The notes under the pieces: model-generated
Databases searched by the model: none
Seen by the model: only the letters and a program-made list of their open reading frames with translations
Told to the model about the DNA's origin: nothing
Shown: piece by piece, positions 63,875 to 64,000 of the stretch
Layout: each line of letters begins with the position of its first letter
How positions within the stretch are numbered: position 1 is the first letter of the stretch
Position numbers and translations under genes: made by a program
Source: Arthrobacter endolithicus
GTDB lineage: Bacteria; Actinomycetota; Actinomycetes; Actinomycetales; Micrococcaceae
DNA: 64,000 nucleotides
Direction of reading: 5' to 3'
Assembly: GCF_026627425.1 (NCBI RefSeq)
Contig: NZ_JAPNLH010000009.1
Coordinates: 106,398 to 170,397 of the forward strand

Positions 63875-64000
63875 TGTGTTTCGTCAAGTTAAAGTAGGCC
63901 ATTTCGGCGCTAAGAATCAGGCCACTGCGGCGCGTTTTTAGGCCATTTCAGCTGTCTGCTCATTTCATCAACGCGTTTTTGACTCGGTAGGACTCGCCGC
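63875..64000 (-). mobile_element. End of an IS21-family insertion sequence (rest outside the window)
   Basis: The element end appears to begin near TGT at 63875-63879. Three internal direct repeats with the core AGGCCA(T/C)T start at 63896, 63919 and 63940, a repeat arrangement typical of IS21 ends. A coding 3' end ending at 63960 follows. The exact terminus and target duplication need the other end, which is not in this window. Confidence 0.6.
63960..64000 (-). CDS. C-terminal end of an IstB-like IS21 helper ATPase (partial)
   Basis: Minus-strand codons at the window edge read GESYRVKNALMK then TGA at 63962-63960. IstB proteins often finish with a (K)GxSYRLK-type tail. Only 12 residues are visible, so this call depends on the adjoining IS21-like end repeats. 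Confidence 0.45.
   Translation of the reverse strand, partial: GESYRVKNALMK

Overview
The window is a high-GC actinobacterial chromosome segment, most like Arthrobacter and relatives (Micrococcaceae). The reasons are the order uvrC-rapZ-yvcK-whiA followed by gap-pgk-tpiA-secG, the presence of rbpA, whiA and opcA, the CoaE-GrpB fusion, the frequent GTG/TTG starts and the many apparently leaderless promoters. The genus is inferred from gene content and order, not from a search.

Layout. 1-4.5 kb is a decayed accessory end: a broken CPBP membrane protease, a ketopantoate-reductase-like enzyme, an SDR oxidoreductase, about 0.9 kb with no convincing gene, and a cation-efflux (CDF) gene that has lost its 5' end and carries a stop codon. 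4.6-30 kb is core genome with varied functions: an acidic orphan protein, a phosphate permease, polA, fetB-like permease, an Eis-like acetyltransferase, rpsA, yigZ, coaE, uvrB, a peptidase, an acetyltransferase, a Ski2-like helicase, a methyltransferase with a PIG-L deacetylase, an MBL hydrolase, and a two-subunit ABC exporter with its GntR regulator. 30-44 kb holds uvrA (with a LexA-type box), a HAD phosphatase, uvrC, rapZ-yvcK-whiA, sodA, the glycolytic block gap-pgk-tpiA-secG, and rbpA. 44-52.4 kb is a minus-strand pentose-phosphate operon, tkt-tal-pgi-zwf-opcA-pgl. 52.8-56.7 kb holds the heme A genes ctaB and ctaA (convergent, sharing a bidirectional terminator) and an ABC transporter. 56.9-62 kb is the suf Fe-S operon (sufR-sufB-sufD-Rieske-sufC-sufT), which lacks sufS and sufU here. 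62-64 kb is again accessory: a GH53 galactanase fragment, a DUF1254/DUF1214 pair, and an IS21-type element end that cuts the DUF1214 gene.

How the genes fit together. UvrA, UvrB, UvrC and PolA form nucleotide excision repair plus gap filling, but sit in separate transcription units. Glycolysis (gap, pgk, tpiA, pgi) and the oxidative and non-oxidative pentose phosphate branches (zwf, opcA, pgl, tkt, tal) give carbon flux and NADPH. CtaB and CtaA make heme A for cytochrome oxidase and the suf operon supplies Fe-S clusters, so the right half is weighted towards redox and cofactor metabolism.

I did not find a clearly new defence or biosynthetic system. The most interesting structure is regulatory: at least nine genes have a TAnnnT box 6-7 nt before the start codon (leaderless); rpsA has a leader with two mutually exclusive hairpins; gap has a two-hairpin leader region and a 14-bp palindrome; and tal, ctaB and sufR each have a three-copy tandem repeat just before the gene. 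All homology statements rest on motif recognition by eye.
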